A DNA stretch of 64,000 nucleotides, taken from NCBI GenBank assembly GCA_949317995.1, contig OX439037.1, positions 54,966,080 through 55,030,079 of the forward strand. Reading direction: 5' to 3'. Below the pieces are notes generated by a model. The model was not told the origin of the DNA and made no database searches. It saw only the letters and a list, made by a program, of their open reading frames with translations. Positions 23,701 to 34,830 of the stretch are shown in pieces. The stretch is from Acholoe squamosa. Its lineage: Eukaryota; Annelida; Polychaeta; Phyllodocida; Polynoidae. A program made the position numbers and the translations under genes. Every line of letters starts with the position of its first letter. The first letter of the stretch is position 1.

Positions 23701-24405
23701 AGGTCGAATCCAACATGGCGAAAAATGGCTGAAATAATTATCTCTGCGATTTGGAATCTGTTGCGATTTTGGGGCCTTACCCAAATTCGCAAGGGTATAA
23801 CAACAGTGGGGTGTATAGAACATAAACACTCCTTTGCGATTTTAGGCCAGGAGGGTGTTGCTCCTATAGTAAAAGGAAGAGCTGGCTAAAAATGCCCTCG
23901 TTTCCAGTCCTTTCTTTTCATGTAGCTATAACTTGTCCCTTTTGTTGCTCACAAGTGGTCATTCAAGTATGGTGCTAAAAAAGGGGGATTTGAGTAGGTA
24001 CCTAGTTGGGAGAGGTCAGTCAGTATGATATACTATAGAGTGTGTGACATGAGTAGGTACTTGACAGTGCAGCTCTTTCTGTTTTAAACAAGGCAGGTGA
24101 CTTTTCAGACTGATGTGGTGAGTGCAAGTACTTTGGTGAAGCAGTGCACGACTTGTTTAGAAAAGAGAGCACATACTTACAGCTCTTTTTGTTATACGAG
24201 CAACACCCTCCAGAGAATACATAATGCAAACATCAACAAAGGCAAAATACTCCCAAGAGTACAGGAATAAACGGAACAGTGCCCTTGTGTTCTATAAATC
24301 CCAGTGTAGCTGTGTCCTTGCAAATTTGGTGTAGGCCCCAAAATCGCAACAGATTCAAAATCGCAGAGATATTTCAGCCATTTTTCGCCATGTGGGATTC
24401 GACCT
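23701..24405. mobile_element. Family B MITE, copy B1, inside G1 and holding C2
   Basis: Ends AGGTCGAATCCAACATGGCG and GCCATGTGGGATTCGACCT. The host is G1 and a complete C element sits within it (23848-24213). Flanks are ATA and TGT, so a target duplication is not preserved here. Confidence 0.8.
23848..24213 (-). mobile_element. Family C MITE, copy C2, inside B1
   Basis: A 366-bp full-length copy in reverse orientation to C1, with ends CAGGAGGGTGTTGCTCC and GAGCAACACCCTCCAG. It is the youngest layer of a three-level nest (C in B in G). Confidence 0.85.
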
Positions 24406-24470
24406 TGTAGCATTCTTTATCTAAGATCAATCTTTTCACTCTAAGAGTGACCACTTAAGATCAGTCATTT

Positions 24471-24650
24471 CCCAGGTAGCACAGAGACGTAACGTTGGGC
24501 CGACGTTGGCCCAACCGTCGGCTTTATATCGGCTGCCCATCCTGCCTACGTAGGCCCGATGGTGCCAACCAAATGCCAACATAGGCCCAATGTTGGCTTT
24601 TGGTCGGCACACATTAGCATTGGGAAATGGTTGGCCCTGGAGATCTGTTT
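24471..24650. mobile_element. Element H, insertion in G1
   Basis: About 180 bp present in G1 but absent from G2, starting CCCAGGTAGCACAG and ending TTGGCCCTGG. The interior alternates ACGTTGGGCC, GACGTTGGCCCAAC, TAGGCCCAATGTTGGC and GGTCGGC boxes. It is a self-complementary GTTGGCCCAAC-rich element, family unassigned. Confidence 0.65.
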
Positions 24651-25010
24651 CACAACCATCATATACGAATAAGATTGGTGTATGAGCAAGATCACTCCTA
24701 TGGTCATCCTAAGATTGATCTTAGGCTTCTTAGGCTTAGGGGAAGTGTTTCAAAAGTAAATAGGGAGTGAAACTTACTAGTAAAGGGTCAATGTAAGAGT
24801 GACCAACATAAAGTAGCTGATTTATGTGGGAGGTTGAGGGTATACATAAATGTGAAATCCCACAACATTTTCTAATGCACGAAGTCAGGCATATATCAAA
24901 TGGAAATCCCCCCTTTTCTATCATGGAATAATGAAGTAAAGCCATATTCTGCACCTAGGTGATTGATCTTACTAGCTGGATAATTGACCTGTGAGTGACC
25001 TTATAACTGA

Positions 25011-25060
25011 CAAAATCGCAGATACATTTCAGACATTTTTCGCCATGTGGGATTCGACCT
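25011..25060 (+). mobile_element. Family B right-end fragment, B2
   Basis: Only the last 50 bp of a B element (CAAAATCGCAG to GGATTCGACCT). It is fused to the truncated right side of G1. The fusion suggests a deletion or recombination between elements. Confidence 0.75.
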
Positions 25061-25569
25061 TTGAAGGGTATATAGTGGAGCTGTTACTAATGTTACAGTT
25101 GTGGGTGTAGATTGCAGTCTAAGTCCTGTCTGTGTCTGGTCTGTGCTGTTTTCACCAGGCTAAATTATTCTTGGGGGCAGCAGTGACGTCATAGCAACCA
25201 ATGCAGCCCTTATCAGCCTTATCTCCCTACTGATAAGAATCTGCATGAAGGGTTAAGGTGAATAGGAAACTCTCTAGACTTTGTACATATCCAGACATTG
25301 TTCAGCAAAACGAGTTAAAAAATCTAAAAGATATTAAAATTTGCATCACATACTTGATACACTATTTTCTAATCCTAATGTTAGGACAGAAATATGCAAA
25401 AAGCTTTTTCTAGTACATTGCCTATATAAATTCACCATTTTTCAGGTCCCTAGCAACCAGAGTTCTGCTCCTGAGAATGTAGTGTATGGGTTGATTGGTT
25501 TTTTGGGGGGCTGTGCCTCTTGGGCCTAATACTATGTGGTACTACAGTACACTGTGTACACTGAAGCGT
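25061..25569. other. Unique non-coding stretch
   Basis: Nothing recognised apart from a short resemblance between about 25080-25110 and sequence near 26075 (ACTAATGTTACAGTTG). Confidence 0.35.
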
Positions 25570-26847
25570 CAGTGGGGTGTTTCAGAAGCCAGACTTAATA
25601 ATGAACATTAAATATCTGTTTCTAAAACTGTTGGCCTCTAAACTTACAACTGCAACCCATTCTTATCTATGCCCAGTCATATCTCAGTTGTAAGCTATAA
25701 CATAAGGTGTTTCAGAACAAGATATGACTACAGTTATAACTACAGTTATAAATATTTATGACCGGTCTGTGACCAGTGGCTGGTGTTTCTAGAGGCCAAT
25801 CTGTGTGGACCTATTTCATCCACATCAAACAAGAATTATTTAGTTTTCATCGGGGGAAAAACTCCTATGGTTTCTGCATGTTGAGCATATATCATACATC
25901 TTTTCTTTTTACTTAATATCTTCTTCCAGACATTCAAATCAAAGAAAAGAATTTCCTTGTACTATGGTTTGTTAGAGTTCACTCTTAAAACAGTCATAAC
26001 TTTACAGTTTACAACAGGTCACCACTATAGTGAGATTACTATAGTAGCTAACTATAGTATGTTATATATTGTGCAGCTGCCACTAATGTTACAGTTGCTT
26101 CCCCCCCTTGCCAAACATGCCTACTTCATGGCCGGCGCACACAGGCTTGGAGGGGGCTGGATTCAGGTACCCTTGTACACATCATGACATGTAATTTCAC
26201 ATGTGTATCCAAATTCTATTTATCCATTTCTTTCCTGTAGGCCTACCCTGAACACACCAAGCACTCCACATACAAGATCTCCACATATCTAAACCCTGTC
26301 CCCTCCATTTAATATGTATAGCCGGTAGGCTAGGCCGGGGCCTTAGGCCCACAGGGAGTGTTTTCTTTTAACAGGGAGGGGGGGGGGGTATAGATGATCA
26401 CAGGTGTGGCACAAAAAAACATTCCCTTAAAACATAGGTATGGTACAGTACAATGGGATTGAAGCAGCTGAAAAGTGTGAGGGATGAGCTGGGACAATTA
26501 GAGACTGTGGGGGATACATGACAGATGGATTTCCCTACAAAATATGACCTCATAGAGGGGATTCCCATGAAATACACTGGTTTCCCCCCTCTACAATTGA
26601 AACTATAACTTACAACCAGAGTTATAGTGGAAGTTACAGTCTACAACTGGTTCAGTCATAAGTACGAACTTATAACAGATATCTGTTTCACAACAACATT
26701 AGCTATAGTTCTAATTTTAAGTTATAAATTCAGTAACATGATAATGATCCTTTAGAAACTCCTGTGGTTATAAGCCTACAATCACTATTAAAACTAGTAT
26801 CTTCTTATGACTGTTTGTAAACATTATCTGCTTCTGAAACACCCCAC
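25570..26847. mobile_element. Family I element, copy I2, 1.28 kb
   Basis: Bounded by CAGTGGGGTGTTTCAGAAGC and GCTTCTGAAACACCCCAC, as in I1, but five times longer. The ends match I1 well. The interior holds many AGTTATAAC/GTTATAACT boxes and no coding capacity I can support. It could be a longer family member or a MITE with later insertions. Confidence 0.65.
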
Positions 26848-26964
26848 ATGGCACACACTGTCGGTTGCATGGATGGTTGGGGGGGGGGGGCTCACACTGC
26901 AGCTCATATGTGAGTGTGACTTATACATTTAGTGTTGGGTAACTAATAATTTACCAGTCCTCCT

Positions 26965-27367
26965 CGACATAGATGGAATTTCCCACAAGATATGACGTAT
27001 AACATGGCTTTCCCAGACATTACACTGGTTTCCTAACCCTACAATTAAATCTATAACCTACAATCAGAGTTATAGTAGATGTTACAGTCTACAACTGGTT
27101 CAGTCATAAGTACTGACTTACAACTGCTATCTGTTTCACAACAACACTAGCTATAGTACTAATTTTAAGATATAAACTCGGTCACATGATCTTTGAAAAA
27201 CACATGCAGTCATAAGGCTGCAATCACTATCAAAACTGCAATAATATCCCCTTATAGTCCATGAGCCAGCAAACAAAATTTAGCTTACTGGTATCATTGT
27301 GGGGCACCAAAGTTCATACTATTTTTATGACTGGCTGTAAACATTATTTCCTTCTGAATCACCTCAC
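26965..27367. mobile_element. Family I partial copy I3, direct repeat of I2 right part
   Basis: Repeats 26525-26847 in the same orientation, from a TTTCCCACAAGATATGAC region through TACAACTGGTTCAGTCATAA to the right end CACCTCAC. It carries about 62 bp of extra sequence near 27247-27308. A short segmental duplication is likely. Confidence 0.65.
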
Positions 27368-27614
27368 AGTGTGGTGTTTCACAAGTCAACGATAATAATG
27401 GTCATAAAATAGCCATTTCTAAAACCATATTATGACTATTGTAAAGTTACAACCACTCCTATCTTCATCAGGTCATATAGAGAAATGAATTAGAATATAC
27501 TGATGGCCTTTGTAGAAACACCTGCTAATGTAAGCCTACAACCAATCTTAAAACTGCTATCACATCTAGTTATAACCACCTGTAAATATTGCCATCTTGT
27601 GAAACACCACACTG
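27367..27614. mobile_element. Family I MITE, copy I4
   Basis: A 248-bp element with TIRs CAGTGTGGTGTTTCACAAG and CTTGTGAAACACCACACTG. It starts on the last base of I3, so the two copies share or abut their ends. The TIRs differ from I1 at matching positions in both arms. Confidence 0.75.
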
Positions 27615-27924
27615 CTATGCCCTCCCCCCAATAAAAGTTTGCTTCTTACACCTCTGTCAAAATGCGGGGTGCTGATAAACTCATATAATTCTACTTACAT
27701 GTCTGAATTAGCAGTTGGCGAAACATGAAGGTGGTCGAGTATAGGTTGGCCCATCCTATATCTATATGTTTAGACCTCTATACCACGGCACAGGTTGATC
27801 CGCAATCTGCCACTTCTTCCTTCCTCATGCCGCCAACCTCCCCTTCTAAGGCCCATTTTCCACCACCCGATGTGGCCCCTCTAACGGCCGCTAGACCTAT
27901 AGATTATGCCGTCGTCGGCCAACA

Positions 27925-28470
27925 AGGTCGAATCCCACATGGCGAAAAATGGCACAAATATCTCTGCGTTCTTATCCTTTGCGTTCTAGAGGTGTTCCTG
28001 TGCCCCTAGATCGCAAGGATTATTCAACTTTGACCGAATCCCACAGTAAATATGCAGTTATCCTTGCGTTTTAGGGGCTCAGGAACGGTTTCAGACCATT
28101 CAGCCCCCAGCCATCCGGCCCCTGACCATTCAGCCCCATCCATTCAGCCCATTACCATTCAGCCCCTCATACATCATAACTACGTCATAAATACATCATA
28201 AGTACGTCATAAATACATCATAAATGCGTCATAAATACGTCAATTTTGTTTGCTTTTTGGTTATGACGTAGTATTTATGACGTATTTAAGGGCAAGCCAG
28301 TAGCAAAACGATTTAGACAGCATATGATGTATTACTGACGTACTTATGATGTATTGATGACGTAAATATGCAGTTATCCTTGCGTTTTAGGGGCTCAGAA
28401 CACCCCTAGAATGCAAAGGACAAAGTCGCAGAGATATTTGAGCCATTTTTTGCCAGGTGGGATTCGACCT
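27925..28470. mobile_element. Family B MITE, copy B3, inside A2
   Basis: A 546-bp element with ends AGGTCGAATCCCACATGGCG and CCAGGTGGGATTCGACCT. Removing it together with one 3-bp flank (ACA/AAA) restores the A-family spacing exactly. It contains its own internal insertion, bounded by a 37-bp direct repeat. Confidence 0.8.
28046..28398 (+). repeat. 37-bp direct repeats flanking ATTCAGCCC and TACGTCA arrays
   Basis: 28046-28082 and 28362-28398 are identical (starting GTAAATATGCAGTTATCC). Between them lie four or more ATTCAGCCC-type units (about 28107-28166). A set of eight or more TACGTCA/TGACGTA boxes follows, alternating with TACATCATAA and TTATGATGTA (28180-28366). Other B copies have the 37-bp segment only once. 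Confidence 0.8.
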
Positions 28471-28620
28471 AAAGGAGCCATGCCCCTTCATTGAACCCTA
28501 TGGCAGCCCGGTAGGCTGAGGTGGTCGTGTGCAACGGCTGTCGGCCGATAGAAGGACCATATCGGATGGTGGAAAATGGCCCTAGGGTTATACCATCATG
28601 ACCACTATTACTACCACTAA

Positions 28621-29236
28621 AGGTCGAATTCCACTACGTGAAAAATGCATCTAAAATGTCTGTGAATCTGGATATCGGCAGACTTGGCCTCTTGCCAATA
28701 ATCAAAATCACAAGGGTTCTTCCCCAAGCTCTGCCTTACCCAAATCCTACTATAAGCCTGTATTGAGAAGGAATTCTTTGTGATTTCCATTACTGCACAG
28801 ACTAGCTGTTAGCTTAAATCACAAAAATAGAGTGTTTGATATCAAAATCACAGTTGTGTCTGACTTAATTCTTAAGTTTACAATACTGATGTAGTAGCTT
28901 TGCATGCATAAATCACAAGCAGAACCTTCATATAACTACAGTATGTGGAACTTAGATCCTGATTTATCAAATACATGTATACCTCTTGTGAATTACAAGA
29001 AGCTCTTGTCTTACTCTAAATCACAGGGAATTTCAGTATATCACAGAGATTTCCGGCCTCTTGTGAGGAAAATATCAAAATCTGTTGATATGGTCCACTC
29101 TTCAAATAACAACACTATGGCAAGGCTCCTTGGCCATTATGGCCCTTCCTTAGACGATAATACCACCCCAATATTGGCTAAGGAACCCTAAATGACAAGG
29201 ATTTTCTGGTCGTTTTCACGCTGTGGGATTTGGCCT
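28621..29236. mobile_element. Family B-like element, divergent copy B4
   Basis: A 616-bp element with ends AGGTCGAATTCCACTACGTG and CACGCTGTGGGATTTGGCCT, flanked by TAA on both sides (28618-28620, 29237-29239). The interior repeats AAATCACAA boxes, where other B copies have AAATCGCAA. A 95-codon open frame (28904-29191) lies inside. It is fairly protein-like but has no recognised domain, and I treat it as chance. Confidence 0.65.
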
Positions 29237-29239
29237 TAA

Positions 29240-30913
29240 GCCAAGCTCTCTGTTCACGTTTGCGTCTCATCCCGCCTTTCCACTGAAACTCACCTTCACT
29301 CCCATATGCTATCAAAGTGGTTTGTGTCTAAGCCACCAACTATCTACACAGTGAAAAAAGCTTGCTCATTTTTAGTACATGTACTCCTCGTTCTTACACT
29401 GAAAGCTTTTTTTTTCAAAATAAGAAGATACATCAGGTCGCCGTGCATGATAGTGCATCTTGCTATCTTGGACACATCCTCCACCCATGTGTGACAGAGC
29501 CTTCTTCCATCTGTAACACAGCCTTCTGCTGCCTTCGGCATAGCCTTCAAAACTGTCACTGATTAAGAAAGCCATCTGTGAAAAAGTCTAACCCTTTAAT
29601 TCAAGTAGGAGAGTGATCATACTCCCTGCAATATTCTCTCTAATATGTGTTACATCTACAACCATTCTATTGGGCATACTGTGTCCTCCCTTCTTAGCCT
29701 GTTATCTGTTCACTCCTACCTAATAATGCTCAGCACATGACAGGTAAGATTAACTGACATATGAGTATTGACATTGAGGATGAATTTTTGATTTGAATGA
29801 GGACAAGCCGTCAGGCTATTGTGACGTTCAAGACATCGTTTATCAATTCTTAATTCACCATTAGGCAACAATAAGGTCAAAACGTGATTTTCTGTCTCAT
29901 GATATGAATTGAATATAATTATACAGTGTTAATGTATATAATACAAAAGTTCCATACTTAGATATTCATTATATTGGTCCTGATCGCGAGTTTCTCCTCT
30001 ATAGGCAAAACGAAAATAGGCCTATGCATAAGATACTGTCAAGATTCAAGATGATCTATTATACACAATAAATACGACCATACATATAGATTTAGAACCT
30101 ATACATTAAGCTATATTCATATCCCCCCTCTTTGCTACCTACAAGCATGTCTCATATTACTTAAGACTTTGCCTGCAGGTATTGCAGAATACTAAATCAC
30201 ATCCGCACTGACGGGAGAAGTCATTTACTCACATCGACAAAGACCGTTTCTAAAATACAAGTTTACACATAACGTGTTTTTGTTCATAAAACATGTAAGT
30301 ACTGTCATATATACGTGCCTTATTCTGTGGCCCCTGTGAGATAAATACGAACTACAATACCTCCTTCAGTGAAGAGCATTAGATTCATTAGGGGTCAGGA
30401 AGGGTGCTCGAGCGAGCAACTCGTCAGGCATAACAAAGCCAATAGTACAGCACAGAGCTTGTGGCCGGTCCGAGCTGGGTCGTGACATGCACAGTTCTTT
30501 GACCAGATAGGGGAGTAGCTCAATCTGAATAGAATGGGCGTTTTTAGCGTCTTCTCTGTGAAGAACATTCATTGGCTTATTTTCATCGGCTATGATGGAC
30601 CAATGCATTCCTGATGCTATTTATCGGTACATATATGAGTACATCAATCCGACAGGCATCATACATGTAATGTAGGTAACACTAACTAACTGGGGTTTAG
30701 GGAATGCAGTGAGCATGTCATTGTTCCAGTGTCTAATACCTACTTATTTTGTATATAGATGAAACCCCTGGATGACGATGTTGTATACGCACTGAATTAC
30801 AGCATTAGGGTAGATTCACCCTGAGACGCATTTACCATAATTTACGTATCTGTGCAGTCGACGTTAGGCATAACATAGTGTGGCCAATATTTCAAGCTAG
30901 GCCAATCATTGTG
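29240..30913. other. Unique non-coding stretch
   Basis: No family recognised. Short open frames near 29.3-29.6 kb overlap on both strands and show no domain. A GAGCAACTCG relative of the window-wide motif lies near 30410. Confidence 0.35.
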
Positions 30914-31278
30914 CTGGAGGGTGTTGAACCTATTGTTAAAAGAGCTGTGGGTATGTGCCCTCTTTTCTAAACAAGTCATGCACTGCTTCACCAAAGTACT
31001 TGCACTCACCACATCAGTCTGAAAAGTCACCTGCCTTGTTCAAAAGAGAGAGAGCTGCACTATCAGGTACCTACTCATGTCACACACTCTATAGTATATT
31101 ATACTGACTGACTTCTCCCAACTAGGTACCTACTCAAATCCCCCTTTTTTAGCACCATACTTGAATGACCACTTGTGAGCAACAAAAGGGACAAGTTATA
31201 GCTACATGAAAAGAAAGGACTGGAAACAAGGGCATTTTAGCCAGCTCTTCCTTTTACTATAGGAGCAACACGCTCCTG
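30914..31278 (+). mobile_element. Family C MITE, copy C3
   Basis: 365 bp with ends CTGGAGGGTGTTGAACC and GAGCAACACGCTCCTG. Same interior as C1 and C4. No clear target duplication. Confidence 0.85.
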
Positions 31279-31800
31279 ACTATCTATAGTCGATGTAGTG
31301 TGACAGTATTCAGGGAGCATTATTACGAGGAGCTTACCTCACCAAACACTGGAACTTGGGATGTGTTGGTTCATATTACAAACACAAAAATAGCAAAAGG
31401 AAACGGAAATTTGCTTCTAAGGTTTCTCCTCACTCTTATTTTCTAAATTTCAGCTTATGTATTCCGCCTCCACCTCTCGCTTTCTGTCACCCAGTAGTCG
31501 GTGTTGCTGTTTCTTCTTCTGCTTCCCCAGGTTCCGTTTACAGTTTTAGAACTTTCTCAGGTTGCTCCATTTCTTAGTGAAGAAACCCATCTGACACAGG
31601 TCTAAGAAATATCGTGTTAGAATGGCAAATGAAGTTAGGTTTCTTCCCCATCACGGCAAGCTTTTGCGTTGCATGCCACATCCATAGTGGTGGATCGTTT
31701 ATTTGTTATTAACTGCAGGAGTACTATAATACTAGCGTTTCTCACGATAGGCCGGGGATTGGTTTTTGTTTTCAACTGGGAAGAACGCCATTTAATACCC
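31279..31800. other. Unique non-coding stretch
   Basis: Nothing recognised before the D cluster. Confidence 0.35.
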
Positions 31801-31880
31801 ATAGTCCACTAGGCCTCTGTCGCAGAAATCTATATAGGAAATGTATGCCTCAATTGCTCGACAGAGGCCAAGTGGACTAT
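31801..31880 (-). mobile_element. Family D fold-back element, copy D1
   Basis: An 80-bp near-palindrome, ATAGTCCACTAGGCCTCTGT to GGCCAAGTGGACTAT. It is joined to D2 by a short CGGCATTACATCG linker, forming a head-to-head dimer. Confidence 0.85.
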
Positions 31881-31893
31881 CGGCATTACATCG

Positions 31894-31973
31894 ATAGTCC
31901 ACTAGGCCTCTGTTGCAGAAATATATATAGAAAATTTATGGCTCAATCGTGTGACAGAGGCCAAGAGGACTAT
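31894..31973 (-). mobile_element. Family D fold-back element, copy D2
   Basis: 80 bp, same structure as D1, second of three consecutive copies. Confidence 0.85.
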
Positions 31974-31995
31974 TTGTCTAACCAACATTAAACCC

Positions 31996-32075
31996 GTAGT
32001 CCACTTGGCCCCTGTTGCATGATTGAGCCATACATTTCCAATGTAATTTTCTGCGACAGAGGCCTAGTGGACTAT
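31996..32075 (+). mobile_element. Family D fold-back element, copy D3
   Basis: 80 bp in the opposite orientation to D1 and D2 (GTTGCATGATTGAGCC inner side), ending GGACTATCGATGT. Confidence 0.85.
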
Positions 32076-32468
32076 CGATGTTAGTCCTCATAGGTTTACA
32101 ATTTTGCGCATATTATTAACTAGAATTAGCTTAGAATTGCTGTAGCAATAATGACCTGGGTTATTTGGCAACATTGGGGCCCAGTAGCTACCGAATGTCA
32201 AACAGTAAAGAATTCTTGCAGTAAAATCTGCCTTTGCTCTCATTCTTGCAAACGATTCTCCATTTTCTCTTCATTGTCAACGGGAAACCCTGTTAATAGC
32301 GTCAATTCTACTAATCCTCAAGGAATCACACAAGTGGTAGCATGTATTGCTTTACGGAGTATCTGCGCAAAATCAATGAAAATTCATAAGATTGTACCTC
32401 TAATTTCCTCAGCTACTCCTTAATTTCCCGAGTTGCTCATGCCACAGCAATCATACCTAGTAAAGTCC
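32076..32468. other. Unique stretch between D copies
   Basis: Contains a 90-codon + strand open frame (32151-32423) with several cysteines but no domain or splice context. Not called. Confidence 0.3.
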
Positions 32469-32691
32469 ATAGTCCACTTGGCCTCTGTCGCCCGATTGAG
32501 GGTTACGTCTTTCGGGGAGAAGCGCTAACGTGGCGCCAATTTCGCTTGTTAAATATGAGCAGGTAAACTTTCAACTTTCGCCGGTACCAGGAACACACTT
32601 CCGATCATACCGTTTCTCCTCGAAAGGGTTCACGCCGATTGAGCCATACATTTTCTCTATAAATTTCTGCGACAGAGGCCTAGTGGACTAT
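32469..32691 (+). mobile_element. Family D fold-back element, copy D4, split by E
   Basis: The D halves at 32469-32500 and 32635-32691 are separated by insertion E. Confidence 0.85.
32501..32634. mobile_element. Element E, 134-bp MITE inside D4
   Basis: Flanked by CCGATTGAG at 32492-32500 and 32635-32643. At least 8 of the 9 bp are a true duplication, because other D copies have CGATTGAG once. TIRs are imperfect (TTTCGGGGAGAAGCG against the complement TTTCGAGGAGAAACG). An 8-9 bp duplication fits hAT- or Mutator-type insertion. Confidence 0.8.
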
Positions 32692-34599
32692 CGATGTAAG
32701 CCAAACAGCATGCAGAACTAATAACATTCCCAGTGCTAATAGTACATGACACCATTCAAAACACATCCTTGGAGTAATTATATATGGGGAACGCCGTAGG
32801 GACAAATATGCTCTTTTCTGGTGTCTGAAAACTGCATTCTTGGTACCGGAAATTGTCACCCGACACCAGCACGACACTTCTTTGCGCCTGCGGGCTACGA
32901 GAGGCCAACTTGGTACGCTAGGAGAGGGCATGTGACCCGTTTATAACATTAGTTAACCTCTAAACAGGGGCGAGGGTAAGCAGTATGGTTGGCAGGCAGG
33001 CAGAGGTCGAGGTTCTGGCCCTTAAGGATTTGGGTTGTTGATAATAAGGTGCCGTCCGAGGTAAAAAAAAGAATTTGTGGTTACCATATATGTACCTGTG
33101 GCGAGCTGCTAAGACAGCAGGGTGCTTCATCCTTTGACTGTTGTTGTTGTTGGAGTTGTGACAATCAAACTTAAAGTGTTTTTGGTGGAAGATTGGACCT
33201 CAAGGATGAAAATAATCCTACGTGATAGATGTGGATGAGTATGTATGTGTTGTTAATTCATACCTCATTAACCACCTATCTTAAGTCAACCATTTCTCCA
33301 AGATTGCGTTAGATAGTGGTCCTTTCTTAACAACAGGAGAGGGTTGGTAGGATTCCCATGCTTACACGCATGCATGCAACATTCCCCCCTGGGGTCTAAA
33401 ATGCTCCCGTCCCCCCTTTTATTTTATAGTAGCATGCAGGTTCTTTTTTTTAATGAAAGGGGTGACATTCTTTTGTAACCTCCAAGAAGGGTTTGAAATT
33501 TTTGTCTCCCCAAAACCCACCCTCCCCCTTGACGTTAAAAAATGACCATGTCCTCATATTTGATGTATTCTAGGATTTATAATCTGTGTACTAATTCATT
33601 ACTGTACGTAACTCCCAAAGCCGATGTCGGGATAAATTAACTATTGGTTCACATTAGCTAAATTTTCATTAATATTTATTATATACCACTAGGGAACAAA
33701 CCAGACAGCTACTCATAATGTAGCATGGAAGCCAACATATCCTACAGTCCTCTCTGTCAGCCACCATTCCATCCCTCCCCCCATACCTGCCCAACTGGTA
33801 CCCAGGAGGATTGATTATTGGCCTACGTATTGCTGGTCCAATATTGTCTCACACATAGAGCATAGTGGTATGCTAGCGTCGTCACCCTAAGCTCTCTAAG
33901 CCTGAAGAGCTGCTGTAATTGTTCCCTTATTGCACACTTACCTTTGGTCCACATGAATGCAGCCCTGATGAGTAACACGCCAGGGCTGCATTCATGCATC
34001 CAGGGACTCCATGAGGCCTACACTGGTAATTTACCGCCCCAGCTACATTGCTGCATGATATGTATGTAAACTGAACATATACCTTGAGGCAGTATACATT
34101 CCTTACAGTGTTATGGTGGGAGGATATGAGGGAACTTCCCATCAAACATGATTATCATACACCTTCAATCTGCCCATCGATCCTTGCAGTACCTTACTTA
34201 CAACACCTTTAGGCAACGAGTGGAAATGAAGAGATCGCTGGGACTGTTTGAGTAGTTTATGACAAATATTTGTCTCAAACATAGGTCGTCTAAAAGCTGT
34301 GACTCTAGCCCATTTTTCTGTCGATGGATCTTAAATGGATAGTGTGAATGGCTGGGTATGCCCGAATTCTGCGAATTATCCCTGTTTGCCGAACTGTCTG
34401 ACTTGTGCAGATAACTCTGCTTGCCTATCTGTTTGAATTGTGAAGACAACTGATTCTATCTCTCATACACAAGATCCCCTTGTATTACTTCATCTTTCAC
34501 GTCTATAGAGGATATATAAATCCTCTACATAATTATGTGGTTCTACCAACGAACTGATCGATAATAGTCATATGAAGCAGTTCAAATAACATAAAACCT
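32692..34599. other. Unique stretch with one hairpin
   Basis: No gene supported. It contains a GCGAGCTGCTAAG relative of the window motif near 33101 and the hairpin at 33952-33996. Confidence 0.35.
33952..33996. repeat. Perfect 16-bp hairpin
   Basis: CATGAATGCAGCCCTG at 33952-33967 pairs perfectly with 33981-33996 across a 13-nt loop. The loop contains GAGTAACACG. Single copy here. Confidence 0.85.
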
Positions 34600-34678
34600 A
34601 TAGTCCACTTGGTCTCTGTCGCACGATTGGGCCATACATTTCCTATATTAATTTCTGCGAGAGGGGCCTAGTGGACTT
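34600..34678 (+). mobile_element. Family D fold-back element, copy D5
   Basis: Somewhat decayed D copy (GAGAGGGGCC in the right arm), followed within 15 bp by D6. Confidence 0.8.
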
Positions 34679-34692
34679 TCGATGGTAAACCC

Positions 34693-34763
34693 ATAGTCCA
34701 CTTGGCCTCTGTCGCGCAATTGAGCCATACATTTCCTATATAAATCTAGGCCTAGTGGACTAT
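34693..34763 (+). mobile_element. Family D fold-back element, copy D6
   Basis: D copy lacking about 9 bp around the TTTCTGCGA region of the right arm. Confidence 0.8.
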
Positions 34764-34830
34764 CGACATTAGGAATAGTATGTAGACCGATTGCCACTCT
34801 TAAGGCTACACAGTGGAAATGGGTCTCATG

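Larger units (their letters stand above)
23685..25010. mobile_element. Family G element, copy G1, interrupted and right-truncated
   Basis: G sequence begins near 23685 (ACCTGTATCATA) and resumes at about 24406 (AGCATTCTTTATC) after element B1. It is interrupted again by H (24471-24650) and continues to 25010, where it stops inside sequence that is present further on in G2. Alignment to G2 (45.1-45.8 kb) defines these joins. Both copies share AAGATTGGTGTATGAGCAAG and much downstream sequence at high identity. Non-coding. Confidence 0.75.
27850..28582. mobile_element. Family A MITE, copy A2, split by B3
   Basis: Left part 27850-27924 and right part from about 28471 join into one A element when compared with A1 and A3. 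It is flanked by TAA at 27847-27849 and TAG at 28583-28585, a slightly decayed TWA duplication. Confidence 0.8.

Noticed and set aside
23695-24413. 8-bp target duplication TGTATCAT/TGTAGCAT around B1
   Set aside because: Comparison with G2 shows both flanks are simply the interrupted G sequence. The similarity is accidental, and other B copies show 3 bp.
28904-29191. 95-codon frame inside element B4, possibly a transposase piece
   Set aside because: No catalytic motif is seen, other B copies lack it, and the sequence follows the AAATCACAA internal repeat.
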